From the NCBI RefSeq assembly GCF_013410545.1, contig NZ_JACCFV010000001.1:806001-870000 (forward strand): DNA of 64,000 bases, given 5' to 3'. Numbering within the stretch: position 1 is the stretch's first letter; every line of letters starts with the position of its first letter. Shown here piece after piece: positions 1 through 8,783 of the stretch. The notes beneath the pieces were generated by a model, which saw only the letters and a list, made by a program, of their open reading frames with translations, did no database searches and was not told where the DNA came from. The position numbers and the translations under genes were made by a program. The DNA comes from Pseudoclavibacter chungangensis (GTDB taxonomy: Bacteria > Actinomycetota > Actinomycetes > Actinomycetales > Microbacteriaceae).

Positions 1-99
1 GGCGCCCGCCTCGGCGAGGCCCTGTGCGAGGGTGCGGCCGATGCCCTGGCTCGAGCCGGTCACGAGGGCGGTGCGCCCGTTGAGGTCGAAGAGATTCAT
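1..99 (-). CDS. Short-chain dehydrogenase/reductase, N-terminal fragment (runs off the window)
   Basis: Only the first 33 codons are present. They begin MNLFDLNGRTALVTGSS and carry the Rossmann cofactor motif TGSSQGIG typical of classical NAD(P)-dependent SDR enzymes. The opening resembles gluconate 5-dehydrogenase-type SDRs, but so little is visible that the substrate cannot be fixed. The start lies 2 bases beyond the stop of the upstream transporter gene on the same strand, so the two are almost certainly co-transcribed. The neighbouring transporter, IclR regulator and 6-phosphogluconate dehydrogenase fit a role in sugar-acid catabolism. Confidence 0.8.
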   Translation of the reverse strand, partial: MNLFDLNGRTALVTGSSQGIGRTLAQGLAEAGA

Positions 100-101
100 G
101 G

Positions 102-1475
102 TCAGCGAGGTCCCGTTTCGTCGGTGGAGAGTCGCACCGCGTCCTCGGTGCGGAAGAGGTCGCGTCCACGTGTCTCGGGGACGAGGAAGGTGGAGGCCGT
201 GGTGATCGCGGCGAGCGTCGCCATGTAGACGGCCATGAGGATCCAGTTGCCGCCGGAGACGGCGAGCATGTAGGCGCCGATGACACCCGCGAGTCCGCCC
301 GCGAGCACCGCGGAGATCTCGCGTGCCATGGCGACGCCGAGGTAGCGGTGCCGGTTGCCGAACAGTTCGGGGAGCATCGCGCACTGCGGTCCGAGCATCG
401 TGTTGACGGCGACGCCGATGCCGATCGCGACGACCGCGATCACGAGCCACGGGATGCCGAGCGACAGGGCCCACCAGGCGGGGAACGCGTAGAGCAGCAT
501 GAACACGGCACCCGCGCGGTAGACGGGCTTGCGACCGACGCGGTCGGAGAGCCACCCCGTGAGGGGGATCGAGAAGCAGCCGATGAGCGAGCCGATCGTC
601 ACACCCCAGGTCGCGAGGGAACGGTCGACCGTCACGGCGGCCGACGACGTGACGAACGCGAGCGCGACGGTCTGGAACATGTAGGACCCGCCGTTCTCCG
701 CCATGCGGAGGCCGGCGCCGACGACGATGCCCGGCAGGCCTTTCGTGAACACGTTGCGGATCGGCCGGTCGGTGACCTGCTCGTGCTTCTCGAGCTCGAC
801 GAACGTCGGCGTCTCCTTGAGCTTCATGCGGATGAAGATCGCGACGAGGATGAGCAGGAACGACATCAGGAACGGCACACGCCACGCCCACGTGAGGAAG
901 ATCTCGTCGGGCAGCGAGGCGAGGAACGAGAAGACGAGCGCGGCGAGCAGCGTGCCGAGCTGGATCCCGATGAACGGGAGCGACGAGAAGAAGCCGCGCT
1001 TCTTGACGGGGGAGTACTCGGCCATGAGGACGGTCGCGCCGGCTTGCTCGGCGCCGGCACCGAAGCCCTGCAGCAGGCGGAGCACGGTGAGCATGATCGG
1101 TGCCCAGATGCCGATGGCCTCGTAGGTCGGGAGCGCCCCGATGAGGGTCGTCGCACCGCCCATGAGGAGGATCGTGACGACGAGCACCCACTTGCGGCCG
1201 ATGCGGTCGCCGATCGTGCCGAAGAAGAGCCCACCGAGGGGCCGTGCGAGGAACCCGACACCGAACGACGCGAGCGATGCGACGATGCCGATGTTCGGGT
1301 CGAGGTCGGTGAAGAACAGGCGGTTGAAGATGAGTGCCGACGACAGCCCGTAGAGGGCGAAGTCGAAGTACTCGAGCGCCGACCCCACGGTCGAGGCGAG
1401 CGTGGCGCGGCGCAGGTTCGCTGCGTACTCCGGATCCTCGGTGTCGAGTTCCGGCTTGTCGACGGTGTCTGTCAC
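102..1475 (-). CDS. MFS transporter, metabolite:H+ symporter (MHS) type
   Basis: A 457-residue, 12-helix membrane transporter. Early in the protein it has the motif SALEYFDFALYG, characteristic of the MHS branch (ShiA, ProP, KgtP), and loop motifs of the RIGRK type (GDRIGRK and SDRVGRK) after helices 2 and 8. MHS proteins import small organic acids with protons. A GTG at 1475 is preferred as start because AAGGGAG precedes it by a normal distance; an ATG 36 bases upstream has no such site. The gene is 2 bases from the SDR and 82 bases downstream of the IclR regulator's palindrome. Substrate unknown; a sugar acid fits the context. Confidence 0.85.
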   Translation of the reverse strand: MTDTVDKPELDTEDPEYAANLRRATLASTVGSALEYFDFALYGLSSALIFNRLFFTDLDPNIGIVASLASFGVGFLARPLGGLFFGTIGDRIGRKWVLVVTILLMGGATTLIGALPTYEAIGIWAPIMLTVLRLLQGFGAGAEQAGATVLMAEYSPVKKRGFFSSLPFIGIQLGTLLAALVFSFLASLPDEIFLTWAWRVPFLMSFLLILVAIFIRMKLKETPTFVELEKHEQVTDRPIRNVFTKGLPGIVVGAGLRMAENGGSYMFQTVALAFVTSSAAVTVDRSLATWGVTIGSLIGCFSIPLTGWLSDRVGRKPVYRAGAVFMLLYAFPAWWALSLGIPWLVIAVVAIGIGVAVNTMLGPQCAMLPELFGNRHRYLGVAMAREISAVLAGGLAGVIGAYMLAVSGGNWILMAVYMATLAAITTASTFLVPETRGRDLFRTEDAVRLSTDETGPR

Positions 1476-1557
1476 GGTGACATCTCCCTTGATGTGCGGG
1501 TCGAGCGGCACTCGGGAGCCCCGAGGCTGGAGGTCAGCGTAACAGCACCGTGAACCC

Positions 1558-1575
1558 TGTTCAACCGTCTGAACA
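1558..1575. promoter_or_regulatory. Candidate IclR operator upstream of the transporter/SDR operon
   Basis: A perfect inverted repeat TGTTCA-N6-TGAACA lies between the transporter start (1475) and the end of the IclR gene (1584). A near-identical TGTTCA-N6-TGATCA occurs at 3570-3587 in front of the divergent dehydrogenase genes. The shared spacing suggests both are bound by the same regulator, most simply the IclR protein encoded between them. Confidence 0.55.
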
Positions 1576-1583
1576 GAACTCGA

Positions 1584-2381
1584 TCACTCCGTCGTCGCTG
1601 GGGCTCCCTGGATCGACATCGGGTTCGTCAGCTCGGCGGCCGCCGCGATGAGTGCCGCCCCGATCTCCGCGATGCGGGCCTCGTCGGCGAGCTCGGTCGG
1701 GATCGCGACACCGAGGGCGAAGGCGGGGTCGCTCGGCAGCCACGGGTCGAGCGGGACGGCGATGCCCGAGACGCCACCGACCGACTCGTTCGCGTCGACC
1801 GCGTAGCCCCGCTCGCGCGCGAGGCGCACCTTCGCGAGCAGCCCGTCGAGGTCGACGACGCTGTTCTCGGTGAGCCTCGGGAACGGCACCGAATCGCGCA
1901 GGAGCTCGGCGATCTCGTCGTCGTCGAGCCGCATGAGCAGGGCGTTCCCGCTCGCCGAGAGGGCCGCCGGCAACCTCGAGCCGAGCGGTGTGCCCAGGCG
2001 GTGTCGGAGGCGACCCTCGTGCCGCGCGAGGTACAGCGTGTCCGTGCCGTCGAGCATCGTGATCTGCACGACCTCCGTCCGCAGCACCTCGCTCGCGTCG
2101 CACACGCCGAAGAACTCTCGCACCTGATTGAACTGCACGGCGAACGCGCCACCGAGTTCGGCCGTCCGGCGACCGAGTCGGTAGCCCTGGGGCACGCGCT
2201 GGAGCATGCCACCGTCCTCGAGGACACCCACGAGGTTGAGTGTCGACGACTTCGCGATGTCGAGTGCGCGTGCGATGTCGCTCAGGGTCATCGGCGCGCC
2301 CTGCGCATCGGCCAGCAGGTTCAGGATGCGCAGGGCGCGCGTGACGGCGGGCGCCGGGTCTCGATCGGACTTCTCGGGCAT
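1584..2381 (-). CDS. IclR-family transcriptional regulator
   Basis: A 265-residue protein with the IclR layout: an N-terminal winged helix-turn-helix (about residues 10-75, including MTLSDIARALDIAKSS) and a C-terminal effector domain (about 85-255, with a segment near LSASGNALL). IclR proteins usually repress sugar-acid or aromatic catabolic genes until a small acid binds. The ATG at 2381 is chosen because GGAGG stands just before it; longer readings upstream are out-of-frame noise. It sits 20 bases after the hydroxyacid dehydrogenase stop, in the same operon. Two matching palindromes flank the cluster and are its likely targets. Confidence 0.88.
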   Translation of the reverse strand: MPEKSDRDPAPAVTRALRILNLLADAQGAPMTLSDIARALDIAKSSTLNLVGVLEDGGMLQRVPQGYRLGRRTAELGGAFAVQFNQVREFFGVCDASEVLRTEVVQITMLDGTDTLYLARHEGRLRHRLGTPLGSRLPAALSASGNALLMRLDDDEIAELLRDSVPFPRLTENSVVDLDGLLAKVRLARERGYAVDANESVGGVSGIAVPLDPWLPSDPAFALGVAIPTELADEARIAEIGAALIAAAAELTNPMSIQGAPATTE

Positions 2382-2401
2382 CTCGCCTCCATGGTGTCGG
2401 G

Positions 2402-3460
2402 TCAGTAGAACTCGACCGTATCGACCCGGTTCTTCAGCGGCTCGCCATCGAGGAGGTGTCGCGCGTTCTCGGCGAACAACCGGGCGATGCGGATCTCTTC
2501 GGCACTGTTGAGCGCGGCGGTGTGCGGGCTCACGAGCACGTTCGGCTCCGACCAGAGCGGGCTGTCGGCGGGGAGCGGCTCGACCGCGAACACGTCGAGC
2601 GCGGCGAACGAGACGCGGCCGTCGCGCAGGGCGGCGAGCAGGGCGTCCTCGTCGATGACCGTGCCGCGTCCGACGTTCGAGACGATGGCGCCCGGCTTGA
2701 CGTTCGCGAAGAACGACTCGCCGAGGAGGCCCTCGGTGGCGGTCGTCCCCGGCAGCGTCACGACGACGGCATCCGCCTCGGCGGCGGCCGCGTCGAGCTC
2801 CTCGATCGGCACGAGGCGGTCGACGCCCTCGACGGGCTCGCCGCTCCGCGTCGTGCCGAGCACCGTCGCGCCGAGCGCGTGGAACTTGCGCGCGGCTGCC
2901 GCGCCGATGCCGCCGAGGCCCACGACGAGCACCGTCATCTCGTCGAGCTGGCGCATCTCCCAGCGGTCGCTCCACTCGCGGCGGGACTGCTGCGCCTGGA
3001 GCCGCGGCAGGTCCTTCGCACCCGCGAGCACACCGAACAGGGCGAACTCGGCGAGCGTCTCACCGTGGACGCCCGCGCTCGTCGTGAACGCGACGCGCTC
3101 GAGCTCCTCGTTCGTGAGGCTCGCGGCCTTCACCTGGCCGCCACCGCCCGCGGCGGTCGCGTGCACCCAGCGCAGACGCGGGTTCGCGCGGACCGTCCGC
3201 GTGAGGGCGGCGGGGTCGACGTCGGGGATCCCGAACAGGGCGTCCGCGGAGTCGACGAGCTCGTCGAACGCGCGCTGCTGCTCGGCCGTGCGCGTGAACG
3301 CCGGGTCGCCCGACCAGTCGGCGGGGCCGCGCATGGGGTGGTAGAGCGTGTGGTCGCGCACGAGCTCGACGCGCGGCTCGAGCCGCTCGACGAGTTCGCA
3401 GAGCGACTCCTTCAGGTCGACGCCGACGGCGACGCGAAGTCGTGGGGTGGTCTCGGTCAT
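2402..3460 (-). CDS. D-isomer-specific 2-hydroxyacid dehydrogenase
   Basis: A 352-residue NAD(P)-dependent oxidoreductase interconverting 2-oxo acids and D-2-hydroxyacids. The nucleotide-binding motif is VVGLGGIGAAAARKF (about residues 175-190). The catalytic arginine is in NVGRGTVID, the glutamate in FAVEPLP and the histidine in SPHTAAL, so the active site is complete. It starts a leftward operon with the IclR regulator and faces the GarR-like gene across a 144-base divergent promoter region. With the neighbours it probably reduces a 2-oxo acid formed from a sugar acid; the exact substrate cannot be read from the sequence. Confidence 0.87.
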   Translation of the reverse strand: MTETTPRLRVAVGVDLKESLCELVERLEPRVELVRDHTLYHPMRGPADWSGDPAFTRTAEQQRAFDELVDSADALFGIPDVDPAALTRTVRANPRLRWVHATAAGGGGQVKAASLTNEELERVAFTTSAGVHGETLAEFALFGVLAGAKDLPRLQAQQSRREWSDRWEMRQLDEMTVLVVGLGGIGAAAARKFHALGATVLGTTRSGEPVEGVDRLVPIEELDAAAAEADAVVVTLPGTTATEGLLGESFFANVKPGAIVSNVGRGTVIDEDALLAALRDGRVSFAALDVFAVEPLPADSPLWSEPNVLVSPHTAALNSAEEIRIARLFAENARHLLDGEPLKNRVDTVEFY

Positions 3461-3569
3461 GGCTCATCCTCGCTGATCAGTGGTGCCGGAACCGAACCGT
3501 CGGATGCGTGCGGTTTCCGTGGATCGGAGGCTCGCATGGGACGGACGGTCAGTCCAGTCTACTGAACTC

Positions 3570-3587
3570 TGTTCACGATGTTGATCA
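3570..3587. promoter_or_regulatory. Candidate IclR operator in the divergent promoter region
   Basis: TGTTCA-N6-TGATCA matches the perfect site at 1558-1575 in sequence and spacing, with one mismatch. It overlaps a second small palindrome, TGAAC-TCT-GTTCA (3563-3575). The region 3461-3604 must hold promoters for both the leftward dehydrogenase/IclR operon and the rightward dehydrogenase operon. A TAGACT hexamer at 3593-3598 could be the -10 of the rightward promoter, placing transcription close to the GTG start at 3605. Confidence 0.5.
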
Positions 3588-3604
3588 ATTGCTAGACTGC
3601 ATGC

Positions 3605-4576
3605 GTGATCAATGCAGCTCATCAGGACACGCGCATCGGCGTCATCGGCCTCGGGGCCATGGGGCGACCGATGGCCGGACACCTTCTCGACGCGCACGGC
3701 GCCCTCAGCGTCACGGGACGCACGAAACGCGACGACGACCCGTTGCTCGCCGCGGGTGCCACATGGGTCGACACGCCGCGGGACCTCGCCGCACGAAGCG
3801 ACGCGGTCCTCCTCATGCTCCCCGATCTGCCGCAGGTCGAGGACGTGCTCCAGGGCGAGTCCGGACTCCTCGCCGGCGTCACGGACCCGCTCCTGTTGCT
3901 CATCGGCAGCACCTCGTCGCCGACCGGCGTGCGCGAGCTCGCCGCGAGGCTGGCAGACGAGACGGACGGTCGCGTGCACGTCGTCGACTGCCCCGTCTCG
4001 GGCGGCGAGGACGGCGCGAAGGCCGGCACGCTCTCGATCATGCTCGGTGGTGACGCGGACGACGCGGCCGAGGCGGCGCGCCTCCTCGCCCCGTGCGGTC
4101 GTCCCGTGCACCTCGGGCCGCTCGGTGCGGGCGAGGTCGCGAAGGCATGCAACCAGATGGTCGTCTCCGCCACGATCCTCGCGCTCGGCGAGGCGAGCGT
4201 GCTCGCCGATCGGAGCGGGATCGACCTCGACACGCTGTGGGGCCTGCTCTCCGGCGGCTACGCGGGCGGTGTGCTCCTCGACAGCCGACGCGAGAAGCTC
4301 GTCACGGGCGACGACTCGCCCTCGGGCGTCGCGAAGTACATGGTCAAGGACCTGCGCTTCGCGAACGACGTCGCGATCGCGACGGGAACCGATGCCGTGC
4401 TGCTGCCCACGCTCCGCGCCGCGTTCGACGAGCTCGTCGAGCGTGGCTACGGAGACCGCGACATCGCCGTGACCCGGCGATTCGTCGCCGAGCGCGGGGC
4501 CGCGGACGTCACCCCCGGCGCTTCCGACGAAGCCGGCGAACCGGGCCACCCGGACGCGACGGCGGAACGCGCATGA
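3605..4576 (+). CDS. GarR/3-hydroxyisobutyrate dehydrogenase-family NAD(P)-dependent oxidoreductase
   Basis: A 323-residue beta-hydroxyacid dehydrogenase. The dinucleotide motif GVIGLGAMGRPMAGHL is at the N-terminus, the family substrate-binding signature DCPVSGG is near residue 130, and the catalytic lysine lies in GEVAKACNQM near residue 180. Family members include tartronate-semialdehyde reductase, 3-hydroxyisobutyrate dehydrogenase and related enzymes. The context (6-phosphogluconate dehydrogenase overlapping its end by ATGA, IclR regulator across the promoter) favours a sugar-acid role. The GTG at 3605 is the first in-frame start, with no obvious ribosome site, possibly a near-leaderless message. 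Confidence 0.85.
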   Translation: MINAAHQDTRIGVIGLGAMGRPMAGHLLDAHGALSVTGRTKRDDDPLLAAGATWVDTPRDLAARSDAVLLMLPDLPQVEDVLQGESGLLAGVTDPLLLLIGSTSSPTGVRELAARLADETDGRVHVVDCPVSGGEDGAKAGTLSIMLGGDADDAAEAARLLAPCGRPVHLGPLGAGEVAKACNQMVVSATILALGEASVLADRSGIDLDTLWGLLSGGYAGGVLLDSRREKLVTGDDSPSGVAKYMVKDLRFANDVAIATGTDAVLLPTLRAAFDELVERGYGDRDIAVTRRFVAERGAADVTPGASDEAGEPGHPDATAERA

Positions 4577-6021
4577 GCGCGACGGAGGCGACCGCGAACG
4601 TCGGCGTCGTCGGACTCGCCGTCATGGGGTCCAACCTCGCCCGCAACCTCGCGAGCCGCGACGGCAACACGGTCGCGATCTACAACCGCAGCCGTGGCCG
4701 CACCGACGCGCTCGTCGCCGAGCACCCCGAAGCCGGGTTCGTGCCCGCCACGACCGTCGCCGAGTTCGCGGCATCGCTGCAGCGACCGCGCACCGCGATC
4801 ATCATGGTCAAGGCCGGTGCCCCCACCGACGCCGTCATCGACGAGCTCGTCGCGGTGTTCGAGCCGGGCGACATCATCGTCGACGGCGGGAACGCGCAGT
4901 TTGCGGACACGATCCGGCGCGAACGGGCCGTCCGCGAAACGGGCATCGACTTCGTCGGCTGCGGGATCTCGGGCAGCGAGGAGGGCGCGCTCAACGGGCC
5001 GTCGCTCATGCCCGGCGGCTCGGTGCAGTCGTACGAGACGCTCGGCCCCCTGCTCACCTCGATCGCGGCCGTCGCCGAGGGGGAGCCGTGCGTGACGCAC
5101 GTCGGGACCGACGGCGCCGGGCACTTCGTCAAGATGGTGCACAACGGCATCGAGTACGCCGACATGCAGCTCATCGCCGAGGCCTACGACCTCATCCGCC
5201 ACGGCACCGGCAGGACGCCCGCCGAGATCGCCGAGGTCTTCGCCGAGTGGAACCGCGGCGAACTCGAGTCGTACCTCATCGAGATCACCGCGGAGGTGCT
5301 GCGTCAGGTCGACACCGATACGGGGCTCCCGCTCGTCGACGTCGTCCTCGACCGGGCGGGTGCGAAGGGGACCGGCGCGTGGACGGTCCAGACCGCGCTC
5401 GATCTCGGCGTCCCCGTCTCGGGCATCGCCGAGGCCGTGTTCGCCCGCTCCGTCTCGTCGCGGCCGGAGCAGCGGGCCGCGGCCCGCACGCTCCCGGGCC
5501 CCGACGGCTTCACGGTCGACGACCCCGAGGCGTTCGTCGAGGACGTGCGCCGCTCGCTCTACGCGTCGAAGATCATCGCCTACTCGCAGGGCTTCGACGC
5601 GATCGTCGCCGGGGCCGAGCACTACGGCTGGGACATCCGCAAGGGCGACATCGCGGCGATCTGGCGCGGAGGCTGCATCATCCGCGCGCAGTTCCTGGGT
5701 CGCATCACGGAGGCGTACGCCGACGACCCGGCGCTCGTCTCGCTCCTCACGGCGCCGTACTTCGCGACGGCCGTCGCGGACGCGCAGGACTCCTGGCGCC
5801 GCGTCGTCGTGGCGGCGACGACGGGTGGCGTGCCCGCGCCCGCGTTCTCCTCGTCGCTCGCGTACTACGACTCGCTCCGCGCGGAGCGACTGCCGGCAGC
5901 GCTCGTGCAGGGGCAGCGCGACTTCTTCGGCGCCCACACGTACGGCCGCATCGACCGCCCGGGCACGTTCCACACGCGCTGGTCGGGCGACCGGAGCGAG
6001 GAGCGCGTCGACGGCGCCTGA
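4573..6021 (+). CDS. gnd: 6-phosphogluconate dehydrogenase, decarboxylating
   Basis: A 482-residue protein, full length for the long decarboxylating form. It converts 6-phosphogluconate to ribulose 5-phosphate, CO2 and NADPH. The N-terminal Rossmann motif is GVVGLAVMGSNLARNLA. The family signature around GAGHFVKMVHNGIEY contains the catalytic lysine and asparagine, and FAEWNRGELESYLIEIT follows. The ATG overlaps the upstream stop as ATGA, implying translational coupling. Beside a probable gluconate-type SDR and transporter it would feed sugar acids into the pentose phosphate pathway. A strong terminator hairpin follows. Confidence 0.95.
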   Translation: MSATEATANVGVVGLAVMGSNLARNLASRDGNTVAIYNRSRGRTDALVAEHPEAGFVPATTVAEFAASLQRPRTAIIMVKAGAPTDAVIDELVAVFEPGDIIVDGGNAQFADTIRRERAVRETGIDFVGCGISGSEEGALNGPSLMPGGSVQSYETLGPLLTSIAAVAEGEPCVTHVGTDGAGHFVKMVHNGIEYADMQLIAEAYDLIRHGTGRTPAEIAEVFAEWNRGELESYLIEITAEVLRQVDTDTGLPLVDVVLDRAGAKGTGAWTVQTALDLGVPVSGIAEAVFARSVSSRPEQRAAARTLPGPDGFTVDDPEAFVEDVRRSLYASKIIAYSQGFDAIVAGAEHYGWDIRKGDIAAIWRGGCIIRAQFLGRITEAYADDPALVSLLTAPYFATAVADAQDSWRRVVVAATTGGVPAPAFSSSLAYYDSLRAERLPAALVQGQRDFFGAHTYGRIDRPGTFHTRWSGDRSEERVDGA

Positions 6022-6036
6022 CGGCCGGTCGCCGCG

Positions 6037-6095
6037 TCACACGACGGGGCCCGGTGCGCGAGCCGTCCGCTCGAGCACCGGGCCCCGTCGTGTGA
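6037..6095. terminator. Bidirectional terminator between gnd and fumC
   Basis: Bases 6037-6057 and 6075-6095 form a perfect 21-bp stem with a 17-base loop (left arm starts TCACACGACGGGGC). It lies between two convergent genes and should stop transcription from both. There is no long U-run, as is common in high-GC actinobacteria. Confidence 0.8.
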
Positions 6096-6102
6096 TGACC
6101 GC

Positions 6103-7503
6103 CTACAGGTTGGGCGAGGTCATCTTGAGCACGTCGAGCTTCGCGTCGAGCTCCTCCTCGGAGATCTCGCCACGCTCGACGTAACCGAGGTCGATAACCG
6201 CCTGACGCACCGTGATCTTCTCGGCGACCGCGTGCTTCGCGATCTTCGCCGCGGCCTCGTAGCCGATGACGCGGTTGAGGGGCGTCACGATCGAGGGCGA
6301 GGACTCCGCGAGGGCACGCGCGTGCTCCTCGTTCGCGACGAGGCCGTCGACGGCCTTGTCCGCGAGCACGCGCACCGAGTTCGACAGCAGACGGATCGAT
6401 TCGAGCAGGGCCGTGCCCATGACCGGGATCTGCACGTTGAGCTCGAACGAGCCCGACGCGCCCGCGATGGTGATCGCCGCGTCGTTGCCGATGACGCGCG
6501 ACGCGACCATGAGCGTCGCCTCGGGGATCACGGGGTTGACCTTGCCGGGCATGATCGACGAACCGGGCTGCAGGTCGGGGATGTGGAGCTCACCGAGGCC
6601 GGCGTTCGGGCCCGAGCCCATCCAGCGCAGATCGTTGTTGATCTTGATGAGCGACACGGCGATCGTGCGGAGTGCGCCCGAGGCCTCGACGAGCGCGTCG
6701 CGCGCGCCCTGCGCCTCGAAGTGGTCCTCCGCCTCGGTGAGGGGGAGCGCCGCGTTCGACGCGAGCTCCGCGATGACCTTCTGCGAGAAGCCCGCGGGGG
6801 TGTTGATGCCCGTACCGGTTGCGGTGCCGCCGAGGGGCACCTCGGCGACGCGCGGGATCGTCGCGTTCACGCGGTCGATGCCGAGGCGGATCTGACGTGC
6901 GTAGCCCGCGAACTCCTGGCCGAGCGTGACGGGCGTCGCGTCCATGAGGTGTGTGCGGCCGGCCTTGACGGTCTGCGCCCACAGCGCCGCCTTCGCCTCG
7001 AGCGCGACCGCGAGGTGGTCGAGGCTCGGGACGAGCGAGTTGAGCAGGGCGTCGGTGACGGCGACGTGCACCGAGGTCGGGAAGACGTCGTTCGACGACT
7101 GCGACGCGTTGACGTGGTCGTTGGGGTGCACGTTCTCACCGAGCGAGGCCGTGGCGAGCGCCGCGAGCACCTCGTTCGTGTTCATGTTCGACGACGTGCC
7201 CGAGCCGGTCTGGTACACGTCGACCGGGAACTGGTCGAGGTGCGCACCGCCGATGATCTCCTCGGCCGCGGCGACGATCGCCTTCGCGCGCGCCTCGTCG
7301 ATGATCCCGAGCTCGGCGTTCACGAGCGCCGCGGCACGCTTGATGCGTGCGAGGGCGATGATCTGGCCGTCCTCGAGGCGCGAGCCGGAGATCGGGAAGT
7401 TCTCGACTGCGCGCTGTGTCTGCGCGCCGTAGAGCGCGGACTTCGGAACGCGCACCTCGCCCATCGTGTCGTGTTCGATGCGGTACTCGGTCTCGTCAAC
7501 CAC
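6103..7503 (-). CDS. fumC: Class II fumarate hydratase
   Basis: A 466-residue homotetrameric lyase of the fumarase/aspartase superfamily that hydrates fumarate to malate in the citric acid cycle. The superfamily signature [12 protein letters not shown] is intact, and the [18 protein letters not shown] region near residue 100 and [14 protein letters not shown] segment are present. A GTG at 7503 is chosen because AAAGG precedes it by 8 bases and the resulting length is standard for FumC; the open frame continues upstream but without family similarity. It converges on gnd at the shared terminator. Confidence 0.95.
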   Translation of the reverse strand: MVDETEYRIEHDTMGEVRVPKSALYGAQTQRAVENFPISGSRLEDGQIIALARIKRAAALVNAELGIIDEARAKAIVAAAEEIIGGAHLDQFPVDVYQTGSGTSSNMNTNEVLAALATASLGENVHPNDHVNASQSSNDVFPTSVHVAVTDALLNSLVPSLDHLAVALEAKAALWAQTVKAGRTHLMDATPVTLGQEFAGYARQIRLGIDRVNATIPRVAEVPLGGTATGTGINTPAGFSQKVIAELASNAALPLTEAEDHFEAQGARDALVEASGALRTIAVSLIKINNDLRWMGSGPNAGLGELHIPDLQPGSSIMPGKVNPVIPEATLMVASRVIGNDAAITIAGASGSFELNVQIPVMGTALLESIRLLSNSVRVLADKAVDGLVANEEHARALAESSPSIVTPLNRVIGYEAAAKIAKHAVAEKITVRQAVIDLGYVERGEISEEELDAKLDVLKMTSPNL

Positions 7504-7675
7504 GTGGTCACCTTTCGAAGGAGCAGACGGCCGTCGGGCCTTGCCGCCGACGGCGTTCGCGGTATGCGCGCCTCGGCGCGCGCGTGCACCGACGCATCGG
7601 TGCACGAGCCCAAGCGTACCCAGTCGGCGCGACCGCCGGGAGGCCGCTCCCGGCACCGTCCGGCGGACGAGCAGG

Positions 7676-8329
7676 TCAGTCCGTGAAGCCCGCCGTGATC
7701 GCCCTCGCGACCGTCTGCACCGCTTCGGCCGAGTGGCTGCCGTAGACGACGTACGTCGAGCCGTCGTGTTCGAGCACGAGCGCATAGGCGGTGTTCCCGC
7801 GTTCCTCGTCGGGCAGATCGAGGTGGTCGTATGCGGTCCAGACGTGTCCGTCGAGGTTCACCTCGCCCGTGACCGTGCGATCGGTGAGTTTCTGCGCGAC
7901 CCACGTCGGGTTCGCGTCGAGGCCCTGGCTGAGGCCGACGTACTCGGCGGGCTCGCCGGACGGGCCGGGCACGAGGAAGCCGACGTACCACTCGGTGACC
8001 CCGTCGGCGCCGGTGCGGATCTCGGCACCGTTGGCGACCCAGCCGTCGGGCAGGACGGGCGCAGCGAGCGGCTGCGCGTGGTCGGGCTGGGCCTGCGCGG
8101 CCGCCGCGATGTAGTCGATCTCGGGCAGCCGCGAGGTGTCGTCGCGGGGGACGAGGACGACGAGCAGGAACATGCCGATCGCGCACACGACGAGTGACGC
8201 GACGAGGTTGCGGAACGTCTGGCGGACGCGGTGCAGGCGACTCGCCTCGGCCTTGCGGGCGGCGGTCTCCTCGGGCGTCTCGGGGCGGCCGAGTTCGGCG
8301 ACGACCCGCGGCTCGGTGGTCTTCGCCAT
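7676..8329 (-). CDS. DUF4245-like single-pass membrane protein
   Basis: A 217-residue protein with a basic N-terminal tail, one membrane helix (about residues 40-60, [21 protein letters not shown]) and an extracytoplasmic domain ending in a segment of small and charged residues. The layout and the position between fumC and xseB match DUF4245 proteins that actinobacteria keep next to exonuclease VII genes; function unknown. The ATG at 8329 is 2 bases after the xseB stop, so it is co-transcribed with xseB. Confidence 0.75.
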   Translation of the reverse strand: MAKTTEPRVVAELGRPETPEETAARKAEASRLHRVRQTFRNLVASLVVCAIGMFLLVVLVPRDDTSRLPEIDYIAAAAQAQPDHAQPLAAPVLPDGWVANGAEIRTGADGVTEWYVGFLVPGPSGEPAEYVGLSQGLDANPTWVAQKLTDRTVTGEVNLDGHVWTAYDHLDLPDEERGNTAYALVLEHDGSTYVVYGSHSAEAVQTVARAITAGFTD

Positions 8330-8331
8330 GC

Positions 8332-8607
8332 TCAGGCCCGGTCGTCCGACGCGTCGTCGGCGTCGGTGTCCGAGGTTCGGCGGGCCGCCTCCAGGCGCTG
8401 GCGCGCGCCGACGAGCCACTGCTCGCAGCGGTCGGCGAGCGCTTCGCCGCGCTCCCAGAGCGCGAGCGACGCCTCGAGCGTCTGCGATCCCTGTTCGAGC
8501 TCGGTCACGACGCGGACGAGCTCGTCGCGCGCGTCCTCGTAGCTCAGCTCGGCGACATCGGCGTTCGCCGCCGCGTCGGGGGAGGGGACAGGGGTACGAG
8601 CAGCCAT
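8332..8607 (-). CDS. xseB: Exodeoxyribonuclease VII small subunit
   Basis: A 91-residue protein with the family core [38 protein letters not shown] followed by a second helix. It is the accessory coiled subunit that clamps several copies onto XseA to form the single-strand nuclease exonuclease VII. It lies downstream of xseA on the same strand, separated by a 176-base gap holding a long hairpin. Confidence 0.92.
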   Translation of the reverse strand: MAARTPVPSPDAAANADVAELSYEDARDELVRVVTELEQGSQTLEASLALWERGEALADRCEQWLVGARQRLEAARRTSDTDADDASDDRA

Positions 8608-8670
8608 ACCCCCAGTCTAAAGCCCGCCCACCCCCACCCCTCCCACACTCCCAACCCTCTCCACTCGCCA

Positions 8671-8731
8671 GAGTTCCGGGCGGTTCTCGGGGTTCCGGGG
8701 CACCCGGAACCCCGAGAACCACCCGGAACTC
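8671..8731. repeat. Long inverted repeat between xseA and xseB
   Basis: Bases 8671-8699 and 8703-8731 pair as a 29-bp stem with a single mismatch and a 3-base loop; the arms begin and end with GAGTTCCGGG / CCCGGAACTC. It is far longer and more regular than most terminators. It lies inside a leftward gene pair normally co-expressed, so it may attenuate or stabilise the message rather than simply end it. A dispersed REP-like element is the alternative. Confidence 0.7.
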
Positions 8732-8783
8732 GGCGGTCGTGTCCGTTCGTGATCGAGTCGCAGGGGGGTGGGCAGGGGGCGTG

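Noticed and set aside
348..1553. A 401-residue plus-strand frame over the MHS transporter
   Set aside because: It is the mirror of a real gene, with Glu/Arg/Asp-only composition typical of antisense frames in high-GC DNA.
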